Shown one piece after another: positions 36,231 to 47,632 of a stretch of 64,000 nucleotides of DNA; position 1 is the stretch's first letter, and every line of letters starts with the position of its first letter. Both the position numbers and the translations under genes were made by a program. Origin of the DNA: Callorhinus ursinus (Eukaryota > Chordata > Mammalia > Carnivora > Otariidae). The notes under the pieces are model-generated. The model was given only the letters and a program-made list of their open reading frames with translations. It did no database searches and was not told the origin of the DNA. The DNA lies in the NCBI RefSeq assembly GCF_003265705.1, contig NW_020312787.1:9192311-9256310 (forward strand). The letters run 5' to 3'.

Positions 36231-36421
36231 GGGCTCCTGGGTAGCTCAGTCAGGTAAGCGGCCAACTCTTGATTTCAGCTCAGGTCATGATCTCAGTGTC
36301 ATGAGATCAAGCCCTGTGCAGGGCTCCCTGCTGGGAGTGGAGCCTGCTTAAGATTCTCTTTCTTCTCTTCTCTCCCCCTGTCCCACACGATCACGCTCTC
36401 TCTCTAAAAAAAAAAAAAAAA
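36231..36421 (+). mobile_element. CAN-SINE (second of tandem pair)
   Basis: GGGCTCCTGGGTAGCTCAGT head and poly(A). Followed by a third target copy AAGAATGACAGG at 36422-36433. More diverged than its neighbour, so probably the older insertion. Confidence 0.94.
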
Positions 36422-36468
36422 AAGAATGACAGGAGATTCTAATGAGTAGCCATGATTGAAAGCCACTG

Positions 36469-37497
36469 GTACGATATTTGAGCAAATCTGAATAGATACA
36501 GGAGAAAGCAAGCGGATGTGAGGTAACTAAGAAAGGAGAGAAGCAATATATAAAATAGAGACACAATATGGGTAGACTAAGGCAGTCAAAAACAAGGATT
36601 CCAATTTTGCCTTTGGCCAACCATATAACCTAAGCCCTGTTCAGAGGGACACTGTTGGAACAGGAGGAGGAGCAATGCTGTTAGGAAAAAAAATGCATGA
36701 AGATCTAGTTTCAGATCATTTTACCTCTATGGACATAGAAAGGAGTTCAGCTTGATTTATACCACAAAATAAAGGCCATTCATAAAAATACACAAACAAA
36801 CATTTTTAAAGTATGGGGAAAAGAACATTTCTCAATTTGCACATAGAGATATTTAATTGAAACTCAAAAATAAGCCACATAAGTAAAAAAGACATACTAC
36901 TATTACTATTTTTCTTTTTTACATGTCCTGTTCCTTTTTTTGTAGAAATTGCTCCATTTTAAGAAAAAGACAAGTAAACTGACATTTTGAAATTAATAAT
37001 AGAAAGCATCTAAAATAGAGGATTTCCAACTTTAGAACAAAAATTTTTACAAAAAAGAAAAAAATCTTAATCTCTAAGTTTAAACACCCAACGTGTTTTG
37101 TGTGTTCTGTGCAAGCATTTTAGTAGGTCTTGTGTTTCAGTAAAACATCAAAATAGTATTGAAACTTTTCACTTTAGTAATCTCATTCAAAATTCTGACC
37201 TTTACTATTGTCCAAATGAGGGACTAGATGTTTCTGCATGAATTTAATAAGCTTCTGATTAATTCTACAAATACTATCTTATCTTTAAAAATGTGCAATT
37301 TTATTGGCAAAAATGCTTTTTTTCTAATTCAAAATAATAATTTTATTTTACTAGATACATTTTTATTCTGTCATACAAAGGAAGTTATATAACAAAAATA
37401 TCACTGATACTTCTGAACTAAAGTTGAAATCCTCTTGATTTATAAAACAAGCTCACATACCTTAAACTGTTTTTAGTTCTACTTATTAGAAACTATA
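36469..37497. other. Intergenic, AT-rich, no gene
   Basis: No gene and no repeat I can name. Confidence 0.45.
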
Positions 37498-37612
37498 GGG
37501 GCGCCTGGCTGGCTCAGTTGGTAGAGCATGGGACTCCTGATCTCTGGGTCATGAGTTCAAGTCCCATGTTGGGTGTAGAGATTACTTAAAAATAAAATCT
37601 TTAAAAAAAAAG
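37498..37612 (+). mobile_element. Short CAN-SINE with near-intact tRNA-Lys head
   Basis: Positions 37500-37575 follow tRNA-Lys order: TGGCTCAGTTGGTAGAGCA (A box), ACTCCTGATCT anticodon arm, GGGTCATGAGTTCAAGTCCC (B box). Flanked by exact AGAAACTATA duplications (37488-37497, 37614-37623). No CT-rich body: this is the short subtype. Confidence 0.93.
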
Positions 37613-37849
37613 AAGAAACTATAAAGAATAATTAGAGACCAATAAAGAGGAAAATTTTGGCAGATTCACAAACAACACACTCTCCTATTATTCCATTTGG
37701 AAGAAATAATGAATATTGTATACCTGAAATAAAAATACTAATTCTTTTTTGAAAAAGGCAAATAGTCCATTTGTTTTGCTCATATCTATATCCTTAAATA
37801 AACTAAAGTCCTAAAGGATCCATTGCAGATTTACTTTCTTTCTTGACTT

Positions 37850-38017
37850 TTTTTTTTTTAAGGATTTTATTTATTTATTTGACAGAGAGAGAGACAGCGA
37901 GAGAGGGAACACAAGCAGGGGGAGTGGGAGAGGGAGAAGCAGGCTTCCCGCGGAGCAGGGAGCCCCACGGGATCCTGACCTGAGCTGAAGGCAGACACTT
38001 AACAACCCAGGTGCCCC
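37850..38017 (-). mobile_element. CAN-SINE (reverse)
   Basis: GGCAGACACTTAACAACCCA then GGTGCCCC at the right end. Flanked by TTTCTTGACTT at 37839-37849 and 38020-38030. Confidence 0.95.
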
Positions 38018-38134
38018 TTTTTCTTGACTTCTTAACTCCTATTTGATTCAATGTTTTTCTTCATACCGCTTTCTTTAGTAGTAGTCTAGATCAGTTAACA
38101 TCTCATTTATCTTAATACCTTTGCTAATAATAGT

Positions 38135-38345
38135 ATTACTCTGAAACCAGATTGCCAGAGTTCAAATCCTGATTCCACTACTATTTACTCTGTCCTTACG
38201 CAAGTTACTTACCATCTCTATTCTTCATCTAAAAAGTGAGAATAATAGTATCTATCTCATAGGATTGTTATGAGAATTAAATTAGTTAATATACATTTAA
38301 AAACATCTTAGAAAATTGTCATAAAGCATTCAATAAATATTTGTG
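38135..38345 (+). mobile_element. MIR SINE
   Basis: AACCAGATTGCCAGAGTTCA, GCAAGTTACTTACCATCTCT and CAATAAATATTTGTGATCAT give near full-length MIR. Confidence 0.85.
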
Positions 38346-38861
38346 ATCATTATTATCAGTTTAACACTTGTGGTATTTCCAAAAAAAAAAAAAATCAGCT
38401 TTCTTCCAGAGTTGCCATGGTGTCTGAGATACTATTTTTGCTTGTTTTTTTTTAATCTGAATATTAGTTGATTCTTAAATACTTGATTTGAATTTCTAAT
38501 CCACTTTACAACAAACTAAATCCAAGGACATTAGTTTGAGGTAAGGGTTGGAGGCATAGAATAATAGAATATTAAATAATATAATATATTAATTTATATT
38601 TATATTATGAATATAATTATTCATAATAATGAAAAGAAGCAGATTTTAGAACTATAAAATCAAAGCACTGAGTGGAAACTAGAAGGTCATCTCCATTTCC
38701 TCCCTCTCTTCCCAATCTCCACACCTACCATCTCACACCTGTATCAAGAAGCTTCACCCTTCCAAGACTAAATGACACTATGGTAGACTTTTAATTACTT
38801 CAGTAAAAAGGGATTCCATGTCTTCCTGATTAAAATTTGAGACAATAACGTATTAAAGAGA

Positions 38862-39065
38862 GCCTGGGTCTCAGGCAAGGCAGATTTGGGGTTAAATTCT
38901 TGCTCTAACATTTACTAATTATACAGCCATTTGAAAGATAACTTAAACATTTTGTGCAATTTCTTTATCTGTAAAAGGAAGCCAGTGCCCATGTTACAGG
39001 GTTGTTGTAGAGAATAGGTTACAAGCCTTATAAAGCATCAGGTACAATGTAGCTTAACATCACAG
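38862..39065 (+). mobile_element. MIR SINE
   Basis: GAGAGCCTGGGTCTCAGGCA, ATTTCTTTATCTGTAAAAGG and ACAGGGTTGTTGTAGAGAAT. Confidence 0.8.
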
Positions 39066-42000
39066 CTGTAGATAAAGATATACACAGACAATATTTCCCC
39101 AAATTATGCTATATAATCATAACAGTGAGATATGCATTTTGTGATGAAACAAATAAGGACAACTAATTTAAATTTAAAATCTATTTAGAATAAATCAAAA
39201 AGTAATTGGTGATATATGATACATTTACGAAAATATTTTTAAGATACACCTGTACTTTGATTTCTAAATCTAGTAGAAAAAAGAAATATGGCTTTGAGGT
39301 TTATTTTGACTTCAAGTTAAAGATTTTGTGATGAGGAATATATTTGTTAAAGCCAATATTTGCAATTTGTTTATCAAACCTCTTCATTATAGATGGGCAG
39401 ATGGCAATTAATATGTAGGGGTAGTCCATGAAATTTTACAAAGATTCTTAGATTATTACCAGCTAAGAAAGAGTGCATTGAAACAAAACTAAATAGGGAA
39501 TTATCTATTTGCTTGTTTTATGTTTAAGTCCCTGAGATTTATTCCAGTGAGAACAATAAGCAGAGAGAATGAAATAAAAAAGGCAGAAGGCCAAAGTGTC
39601 ATAAATGCTGTTAAAGTATTCGATAAAAGCTATCCACTTGAGGTTCATTGCAACACATTGGGAAAAAAAATGATCTTCCCATATTTAGACACATGCGAGA
39701 GCAAGCCAAACACTCTGAGAAGATGTGATACTGTTATACAACACACAGAACCATATTTATCTTATTACCGCTACCTATGTGGCCCATAGTGTTCTCAGGA
39801 AACCTGATTTGATGTACATGATATAATGTTTGGAAGCTGCTCTGATTATTCTACCCTAATTAACAGGATGTCTGGTAAAATCAGCAAACAACGCAATGCC
39901 TGAGTTTGGTACTAAAAACTAAGTCTTAAATCTCCATAATATTTTTAAAACAAACAAACTAGGACATGAAAGGTGTTTTTTTTTTTCCTGGATTCATCTT
40001 TTTAAAAATTTTCCAAGATCCTTCCAGTCAATACATAAGATAGGGCACATATTGTCAAGGATAAGTTGTTAAAGTGAATATGAAATGTGCTTCTCAAAAT
40101 ATCGTTTACACATTTACCAGATGGTAAAATAAACATGTAAATTGTTATCAAGTATACACTAAGTTTGTATTAAAATTTTACGCTCTGTGGAAAGAGTGTA
40201 AAAATTATCACATATTGTATTACTTGTTCACTTAATAGTTTATTAGCATTCTATAAATATTTTCTTTAAGAAAAATGGCATTTAAATGGTCAGAGGACTC
40301 ATGTGATGCTAATCAGAACTAAAGAAGCCATGAACAACATTAGAAAAGGCAGGATAATCAAATTTCCCTATCCATTCGTTAGTCAAAGGTGAAAAGAATG
40401 TTTCCTTAAAACTCCAATTAAATCCATAAGTTAATACAGTTAACTTAATATCTTTGCAAGATATGACATTAAGTAAGAAAGCTGATTTCATGGACATGTC
40501 CACTATTATACTGAGGATTGCCCAGAACATTCCACTTATATAGTCCTCTGTTCATCATTGTTAACTACTACAATAATTTAAGGATTTACTAAAAAGCATT
40601 GATAAAAAGAAGAAAATTAAATCTCTGTGAAGTTACTATCTTTTCAATTCAATCTAGGTTCATACTTCATGAATAAAGTTTTTGAATGTCAATAGAAGTA
40701 CTTTATGGCACCTCCAATCTCCTTTCGGATTTAATCACGAGTCTTAATTCACAGCACTGACATTAGTGACTTCAGTCATTTGGCACATGTCATCGCTCTC
40801 CTGCTATGTGGCCAGATTTATATGCAGCATGTTGATAAAAATGTGGTATTAGTATAATGCAATATTTATGGCAGAATTTCTAGAGGAAATCTACCTTTAG
40901 AATGAGTCAATGAGCCAATCATCAAAGCTTACTTAACATACCTCAGAAACACATGATTATTATAAAGGAGAATGTTATCATAAAATTTAATGATAACATT
41001 AACTTTTCCACTAGAATAACGATCTTGGCTTTAGGAGATCCTGGAAGTCAGGAGCAGACCCCAAAGCAACTAGCCCAAGTACAAACTTTGCCTGAAGACT
41101 TGTGTTTTAAAAGAAATCCATAGAGAAAGGACCAATGAATCACAATGGGGAAGTTCTTTGAGGTCACAGAGGTAGCCTAATTTATTATTAAACTTGCCAG
41201 CTCATGGTAATCAATAAACAACAGGAAAAACTGAAGTTCAAAGACCTGTATTCTTCAGCCAAGAAACCTGGAACCTAAAACTTCGGGCCATAAAAATTTC
41301 ATACATCAAATTCAGGATGTCATGTCTTCCAAGCATAAAGCAGAATATGGAAGAACTTGTGCAATCTGGGATTTTCACCTGCTTTTTCCTAAAAAGCAGG
41401 GGACCAAAATCACCGAGGAGATTATTGTTCCTGCTCTGGGTTCACAGCAACCTAGATATTGTTGGAGGCCGCTCAGGAGTCACTGGGGGAACTAAGGAAG
41501 AGGGGCTTGCTGACCAGAAGTCCAAAGGCCTCACTCTGCTTCAACAGAGCACCTCCACATTTACTTGTTTTCTGTTGGGTATTTCAATGCGTTTTGAAAA
41601 ACAATTCCGTTACTAAAAATTTTTCAAGAATGAAGACCACTGCCCTTCTTGGGAAACAGAGAGACTAAAAAGTAATGATGTTTTGTTAGTGCTTCTTTCT
41701 ATTGGATGTGTTATTTTAAATATGAATTAGCCTTTGTTCCCTTCAGTTCATCTACCAGTCAAGAAAGTAGTGTAGATTATGTGGACTATAAAAAAAAAAA
41801 AGTATTTAATGTCTGCAAGTTTAAAAAAGTGACTTTTTTATTAAAAGCAAAATGTACAAGAAACAAGTTAAAGTTGTTTAAGGCAATGTAATAGTTTGCT
41901 TACAACCTGAAAGAGAAAAAGAAAGAGAAGTGGGTATTAACTAAATTCTACTTTACAATGCTTTTTGATTTGTGTATGTGACAATTCTATCAGAACATTT

Positions 42001-42440
42001 TAATAAATCAATAATTTGCCATTCCTTTTTCTCTTATATTGATGGTTTTGTTAAACAATGAAGAGAGATTTCATGTCTTGTAATAAGTTGTTGGCTAACA
42101 TAGTAATAAAACTTGTATAGCACTTTCCAATATGCAAAGTGCTATCATAAACATTATTTAATGATGAAACAGAATAAATGTTCATTTTTCTTAATAAAAA
42201 AGAAATCATATAAATCCTATATTCTACCTTCAAATTTTTCAGCTTGTTTTAAAATGAAAATAACATTCCTCCCAAATCTTTAAAACTTATCTAGAAAGGC
42301 ATGTCACATTATTCCTGTAAGTTTTCTTATACTGTCACATGATCCCATACCCCAGGATAACATACTCTTCAAAGTTATATGTTTTCTAGTTAGTGGATAC
42401 CTTCCTATTTTAGATGCCAATTTCTAATTTCATCAATACG
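39066..42440. other. Repeat-poor intergenic stretch
   Basis: I recognise almost no transposon here apart from a short MIR-like trace near 42100-42180. Short open frames show no domains. A candidate area for non-coding regulatory elements. Confidence 0.4.
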
Positions 42441-43070
42441 ATCAAATTTTTAATTATGTCAAGACTGACATAGTTGGAACTGGTAAGAGGGTGAGGAAAC
42501 AAATTCTCGTATACTTATGGAGTAACTGTAAATTGATACAGCCTTTAGCCCAGAAATTCCACTTTTAGGAACTTATCCAATAGACATCTAACACAAGTAT
42601 ACAGAGAGAAATGTACAATATAGCATTTTTTTTACAATAGCAAAAACCTAGAAACAACTACATGTACATTCATAAGACTAGTTAAATTAGGAATAGTTTA
42701 TCCATACAACGTTAATAGTAAAGATGTTAAGAAGAATAAGATCAATACATGGGCGCCTGGGTGGCTCAGTTGGTTAAGCGACTGCCTTCGGCTCAGGTCA
42801 TGATCCTGGAGTCCCGGGATCGAGTCCCGCATTGGGGCTCCCTGCTCAGCGGGGAGTCTGCTCCTCCCTCTGACCCTCTTCCCTCTTGTACTCTCTATCT
42901 CTCATTCTCTCTCTCTCAAATAAATAAATAAAATCTTTAAAAAAAAAAGAATAAGATCAATATGTACTGGGTTAGAAATATAGCCTAAATATATTGTTAA
43001 ATAAAAAATACAAGTTGCACAACAGTACATATGGTTTCTTCTAATGGAATTCATAGTAAAAGTCAGTTAT
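42440..43070 (+). mobile_element. Old L1M 3' fragment with SINE inside
   Basis: Text TTAGCCCAGAAATTCCACTT and ATAGCAAAAACCTAGAAACA is typical of the L1M ORF2 3' end. Split by the SINE at 42751. Confidence 0.7.
42751..42947 (+). mobile_element. CAN-SINE, well preserved
   Basis: GGGCGCCTGGGTGGCTCAGT head close to consensus. Flanked by exact 15-bp AGAATAAGATCAATA at 42733-42747 and 42948-42962. Confidence 0.97.
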
Positions 43071-43134
43071 ATTTAATCAGGTTGGGTTATTTCCATTTAA
43101 TCAGAGGTCCAGTTTGTATAAACCTACCACTCAA

Positions 43135-43600
43135 AGTGACCATTACTTGACACCCAGCCTTTCTATACTTACCTTCCTATTACCTCCTCTACACACTCTA
43201 TTTCTCAAACATAAAATATTACCTCTTTCCCAACAGACCTCTGCTTCTCTACCTTCCAGACTTGGCTTATGGCTTCTGGGTTTGTTGTTGTTGTTGTTGT
43301 TGTTTTGGTTTTTTTGTTTGTTTGTTTTTGCTGTTCAGAATGCCTCTGCAAATCCAGGCTCAACAAGTATCACATTCACAAAGCCTTCCATGATTCCCTC
43401 AGCTAGGTGTAACCACACCTCCCCTATTATCCCAGAGGATTTTTACCTGTGCTTCTCTTCTAGAACTCATACTCACCACTTTTTATCTCATAATACAGTC
43501 TTTTCACAAATCACAAAGAATCCATATTTAGTTCATGCTATAATCTCCCTGGCGCCTAATAAAAACCTTAATCATAGTCAGCAATCCCAACAAAGCCTTG
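43135..43600 (+). mobile_element. L2 LINE fragment
   Basis: TTCAGAATGCCTCTGCAAAT, AAAGCCTTCCATGATTCCCT and CTCCCTGGCGCCTAATAAAA match L2 3' text. A (GTT)n run lies at 43282-43305. It explains the 166-codon open frame here. Confidence 0.6.
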
Positions 43601-45952
43601 TTAAACTAAAATAATCAGATCAATATAGAAAGTTCTTGTTATATCAGTCTAACTTAGATAAAGAATCCCCAATCTTTCTGCTAAGAGGAGCTACTTTACA
43701 TTTTCAAAGTTGTGAGCGCAACAGAATAGTAGAAAGAGAGAGAAAAAATTCATCTAAACTACAATAACCCTAAATGGAGACATGAAATGGAGGTATACTA
43801 CCATCCATCACTACTCTCCTCTCAACTGGCAATCCACAGGACAAAAGAGAAGTGATCAAACAATCATTTTTGAGATCTATCAGGGAGGCTTTCAAAATAC
43901 TGGCAGGGAAATCCTAAGGTTTGGTTCAGGAATTCCTATCCTAGAGAGTTCACCTTGCCAAGTCCATACTCACTAAGATCTCTATGAAATGAACTATTAC
44001 AATGTTGCTTTCAGTTTGCAATAAAAATAAACTAAAACCTCTCAATTAATGGTAGTTTAAGACTGCAAAAAGAGCAAGGATAAATAAAATTCATTAGTCT
44101 AAAGATTTCATTTGAGAAATATTTGTACCCTCCTTCTTGCCAAATTGCATTCACTGATAAACAGATTTCATTTTTACCATAAACTTGCCTTTTTTGTTAT
44201 CTAGTAAAAATAAGGAGTAAAAGTAATCAAAAGATTGGCAGATGGAAGCAAGTGAGAAGCAATTCACACAGATAATTCGGAAATAGGAAACATCTGATTT
44301 TTAAAAAATTGACTATCGTTTCTAGAAAATATGTTAATTGGACAAACAAAAGAGGTATAATTTATACAAATAAAACTTGGAGACCTCAGAGAATTCTAAC
44401 AATCTTACTTTACTCTCTTAAAAGACTCAACACATTATGATTCGGATCATGAAATCTAGTTTCAAAAAATATATAAAATTTAAAACAAGTAGTAAACTAA
44501 AAACTGTGCATTTGTTCTCTATTCCCTTTACCATTTTTCAATCTGGGAACACTTCTAAATTTAGGAGTGAGCTATAATAAGCCATGGTCAGATGACTGCC
44601 TAGTTTCTTGAATATTAATAAATACTTAATTCCGGCACAGATGAAATACTGCATTGGGAGAGGTGGGTAGTAGGCAGCGTACAAAATAAGGAGAATCAAT
44701 AACTTTAACTTTTCTTCTTCTTGTTTCTCTTTTATTTTTAAATCCCAGAACTTGAAGATTTCTAAAAACTGGACAAACTGAATCGTTTCTATGTGACAAA
44801 TACTCTATGACTTTTCTAATATTTTAAGCTCAGCTAATCCCCAAATACATTTAACCAAGGTTTTTCCTTTTAACCTTTCACTCTTTAACCATTTTGATTC
44901 CTAGGGCTGGTGAATTTTTGTATTCTAAGTGATATTTCTCAGCAAAAACAAAACAAAACAAAAAAAAAACAGATCTCATTTCATCCTATCCTCTAGTTAT
45001 GGCATAACACAGATCAATTTATACGAACGTATTATTCCTAAGGATAATAACAGCAAATAATAACTGCACACTTTAGGGGATTCTGAATCTAAACGAAACA
45101 AAATACAAAGTTTCTATGGTATTTCTACTGTAATATGCTTAATACAACAAATTCTCAAATACATACATTTATCTGTGATTCACTTTGATGGGTGATGTTC
45201 ATATCATGACTCAAGTGAATGCAACCACTTAAAAATGAATGACTTGGGAGATTGCCATGGACTATCCGAGTAAGTAGGCTGCTTATATCTGGCCTATATT
45301 AAGGAGAAGAAATCTTTCCATCTGATACATTTTGGAGGTAATCCCTCCATAGCTGAACTGAAATATGATATATGGCTGGCATCGCTATACTGAATTCCCA
45401 CCCTATAATTCTGTATTTGTCCCATGGATTAGGACTATTCTGAATACTCTGGCATGTATTGTTTTGAGAATGATAATCAGGTGTCAAACATGCAATACTT
45501 CTGGACGATTTCCAATTTCAGTCTCTCTAGATAAAGGCTACGTTATGGACGACTATGGAGTTTCTAGAGACAGTACTAATCACCATGTTTTAATCATGAT
45601 AAAGCTGGAGGAGGAATACAAATGCTTCTTCTATACAGAAAGTAAGAAGAAAGGGCTCTTCAGGTCACTTTGCTCTTATAGTCAAGGGCATAAACTGCCT
45701 GTTCTACAACATGGCCATACTGTCACAATGTTTCAAAAAAAAATAGAAAGCTATTTGAAAATAGTTATTTTTAAATCTATGTGCTTATTTTTATTTTTAA
45801 GAACGTTGCCATTACCCGAGTCCCTAGGCATGAAATTACAATGAATAGGTGGTTTGCCACCATGGTTAATAGATGTAAAACTGAAAAAAACAAACACCTT
45901 TTTCTTTTCATTTCTACCTCTTCTTTCATGACACAAACAAAAAACCTCGGGG
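43601..45952. other. Repeat-poor intergenic stretch
   Basis: No gene and no repeat I can name. The open frame 45365-45844 has no recognisable domain. Confidence 0.4.
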
Positions 45953-46131
45953 AGTGGTCTCCAGATTTTGCTGCACGTTGCAACCACCTAGCAATCTTTA
46001 AAAAGTACTGATGTCTGGCTCTGACTACTAAACACTCACATTCTGATTCATCTGGGATAGGGTGTGAATCTGAGCATTAAAAATTTTTGATTTTTAAAAG
46101 CTCCCTTGCTGATTCTAATGTGAAGCCACTG
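45953..46131 (+). mobile_element. MER5A (hAT-Charlie)
   Basis: AGTGGTCTCCAGATTTTGCT left end and TGAAGCCACTG right end; CATTCTGATTCATCTGGGAT internal. Near full length. Confidence 0.8.
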
Positions 46132-46334
46132 ACCTAAAGGATCTAAGAGCTGCTACCCTCTTGCCCGCTTCCAGCTGTGCCTTAGGGTCAAGAAAGGGAA
46201 AGAGGCATTTCATGCAAAGAACCACACCAACAAGTATGGGCCTGCTTATCCCCAAGACTAGAAGGGACCCCAATTTTAATAAATCAGTATGCTTGGAGTA
46301 GGTATGTGTGTGTGCATGAAAGAGTAAAGAATGA

Positions 46335-46455
46335 GGGGTGCATGGCTGGCTTAGCTGGTCGAGTGTGAGACTCTGGATTTGGTGGTTATAAGTTCGAGCC
46401 CCACACTGGGTGTAGAGATCGCTTAAAAATAATACCTTTTAAAAAAAAAATTTTT
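46335..46455 (+). mobile_element. Short CAN-SINE
   Basis: GGGTGCATGGCTGGCTTAGC head, GGTTATAAGTTCGAGCCCCA B box, TGTAGAGATCGCTTAAAAAT tail. Confidence 0.9.
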
Positions 46456-47597
46456 TTAAAAAGAGAAGAATGTGAAATGACTATGGACAAATAAGTTAGG
46501 TTAAATCTTAAATAATATCTAGCAATCTCAAAGGGACAGAATTTAAAGATTTTTTTCTCTTAATGTGCAGATTATAATGGAAAGAACATTGTAAAGGACA
46601 ATCTCTCAAGCCTTCCCCCCAAGCATCCGTTATGCCGTACGTCCAAGTAGGTTCTCAAACAAGAAACAACTCATTCTACTTTGCTAATATGTATAGTCTG
46701 CCGTTCTAGAAAAGAAAGATTAGAGCACAACAGGAAACTGAGGACATTCTATGCTAGTCTAATTAACATCACCACTGTGAAATTGCTTCTCACTTTGAGG
46801 CACTGTCCATCAGAGAATCACGAAATAAATTGACTAGGTCATAACCAGAATGAAATTCAACTTAAAAGAAAAAATATCAGAGTGTATCAAATGTGGTAAA
46901 GGTAGTATTTTGTGAAACCTTTGTGTGTGTCTGTGTGTGTGTGTTTATTTATCACTGTGAGTCTCAGTTAAAAACTTTGAAAGCCCCTGCTCTCGAGGTT
47001 TTTCTATCCTAACTCAGAACACTGGAATTCAAGGTGCAGAGAAACTCAGAGGTCCACAAAAAGCAAAGTTCTTTAAAGCTGAAAAATACCTGAAACATTT
47101 CATTTATAATTTTATTTTACAAATGATTGTATTGAAAATCATAGAAATAAACTGTCTTATTTGTGTCCAGTGTTTTCTGCTATACCTTAGGAGTCAGGTT
47201 CCTTTGAGACCTTTATTTTCAAAATAAATTGAATGCAGGTATCTCACATACTAAATTGCCGTGGCACCAACGACAAGTTTTCAGTCATATTATGTGAACA
47301 TTTCTTTGACATGATGGCATTTTCACCAATTTCTTCCTCAAGTGGAAATTATACCATGTGCAAATTAAGTGATAAATGTAAAAGCTCTTGATTCCAGTGC
47401 TCAGAAGTAGAGAATTATTTTCATAGATAAGAGATTGCCAAAAGGGTATTTCTTCAGGCTCCGATAGGAGGTCCTCAAAAAATACACGGTCATGACAGGA
47501 CCTAGAGCAGCACTGTGCAAGAAGTGTGAGAAATTCTCCACTTGCTTTTCCTGAGTTTATGTTCTTATTCTCCCGTTGCATCATGGTGTTGTGTACA
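46456..47597. other. Intergenic, no gene
   Basis: Contains the GT microsatellite near 46930. Otherwise unassigned. Confidence 0.4.
46922..46944 (+). repeat. (GT)n microsatellite
   Basis: TGTGTGTGTCTGTGTGTGTG run. Confidence 0.9.
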
Positions 47598-47632
47598 CAC
47601 ACACGCACGCACACATGCACACACACACACAT
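47598..47632 (+). repeat. (CA)n imperfect microsatellite
   Basis: ACACACACACGCACGCACAC, then TGCACACACACACAC. Confidence 0.92.

Larger units (their letters stand above)
35844..36468 (+). mobile_element. MER5A-like hAT element split by two SINEs
   Basis: Left end CAGCGGTTCATAGTCCTCGC, right end AGCCACTG. The internal AGAATTATCTGGGG and GATTCTTATTTTAG are typical of MER5A. Two CAN-SINEs sit in tandem within it. Confidence 0.75.

Noticed and set aside
20499..36433. CRISPR-like array from regularly repeated blocks
   Set aside because: The repeated blocks are dispersed SINEs with poly(A) tails and target duplications; spacing is irregular and the DNA is mammalian.
37500..37575. Functional tRNA-Lys gene
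   Set aside because: The anticodon arm is altered, target duplications flank it, and a SINE tail follows, so it is a SINE head.
43114..43614. 166-codon open frame
   Set aside because: The DNA matches an L2 fragment with a GTT microsatellite; low-complexity Leu/Phe run; no domain.
45365..45844. 159-codon plus-strand open frame
   Set aside because: AT-rich DNA, no domain, no promoter or splice context.
47285..47632. Cys/Val-rich start of a minus-strand frame
   Set aside because: The Cys/Val repeat is a translated CA microsatellite.
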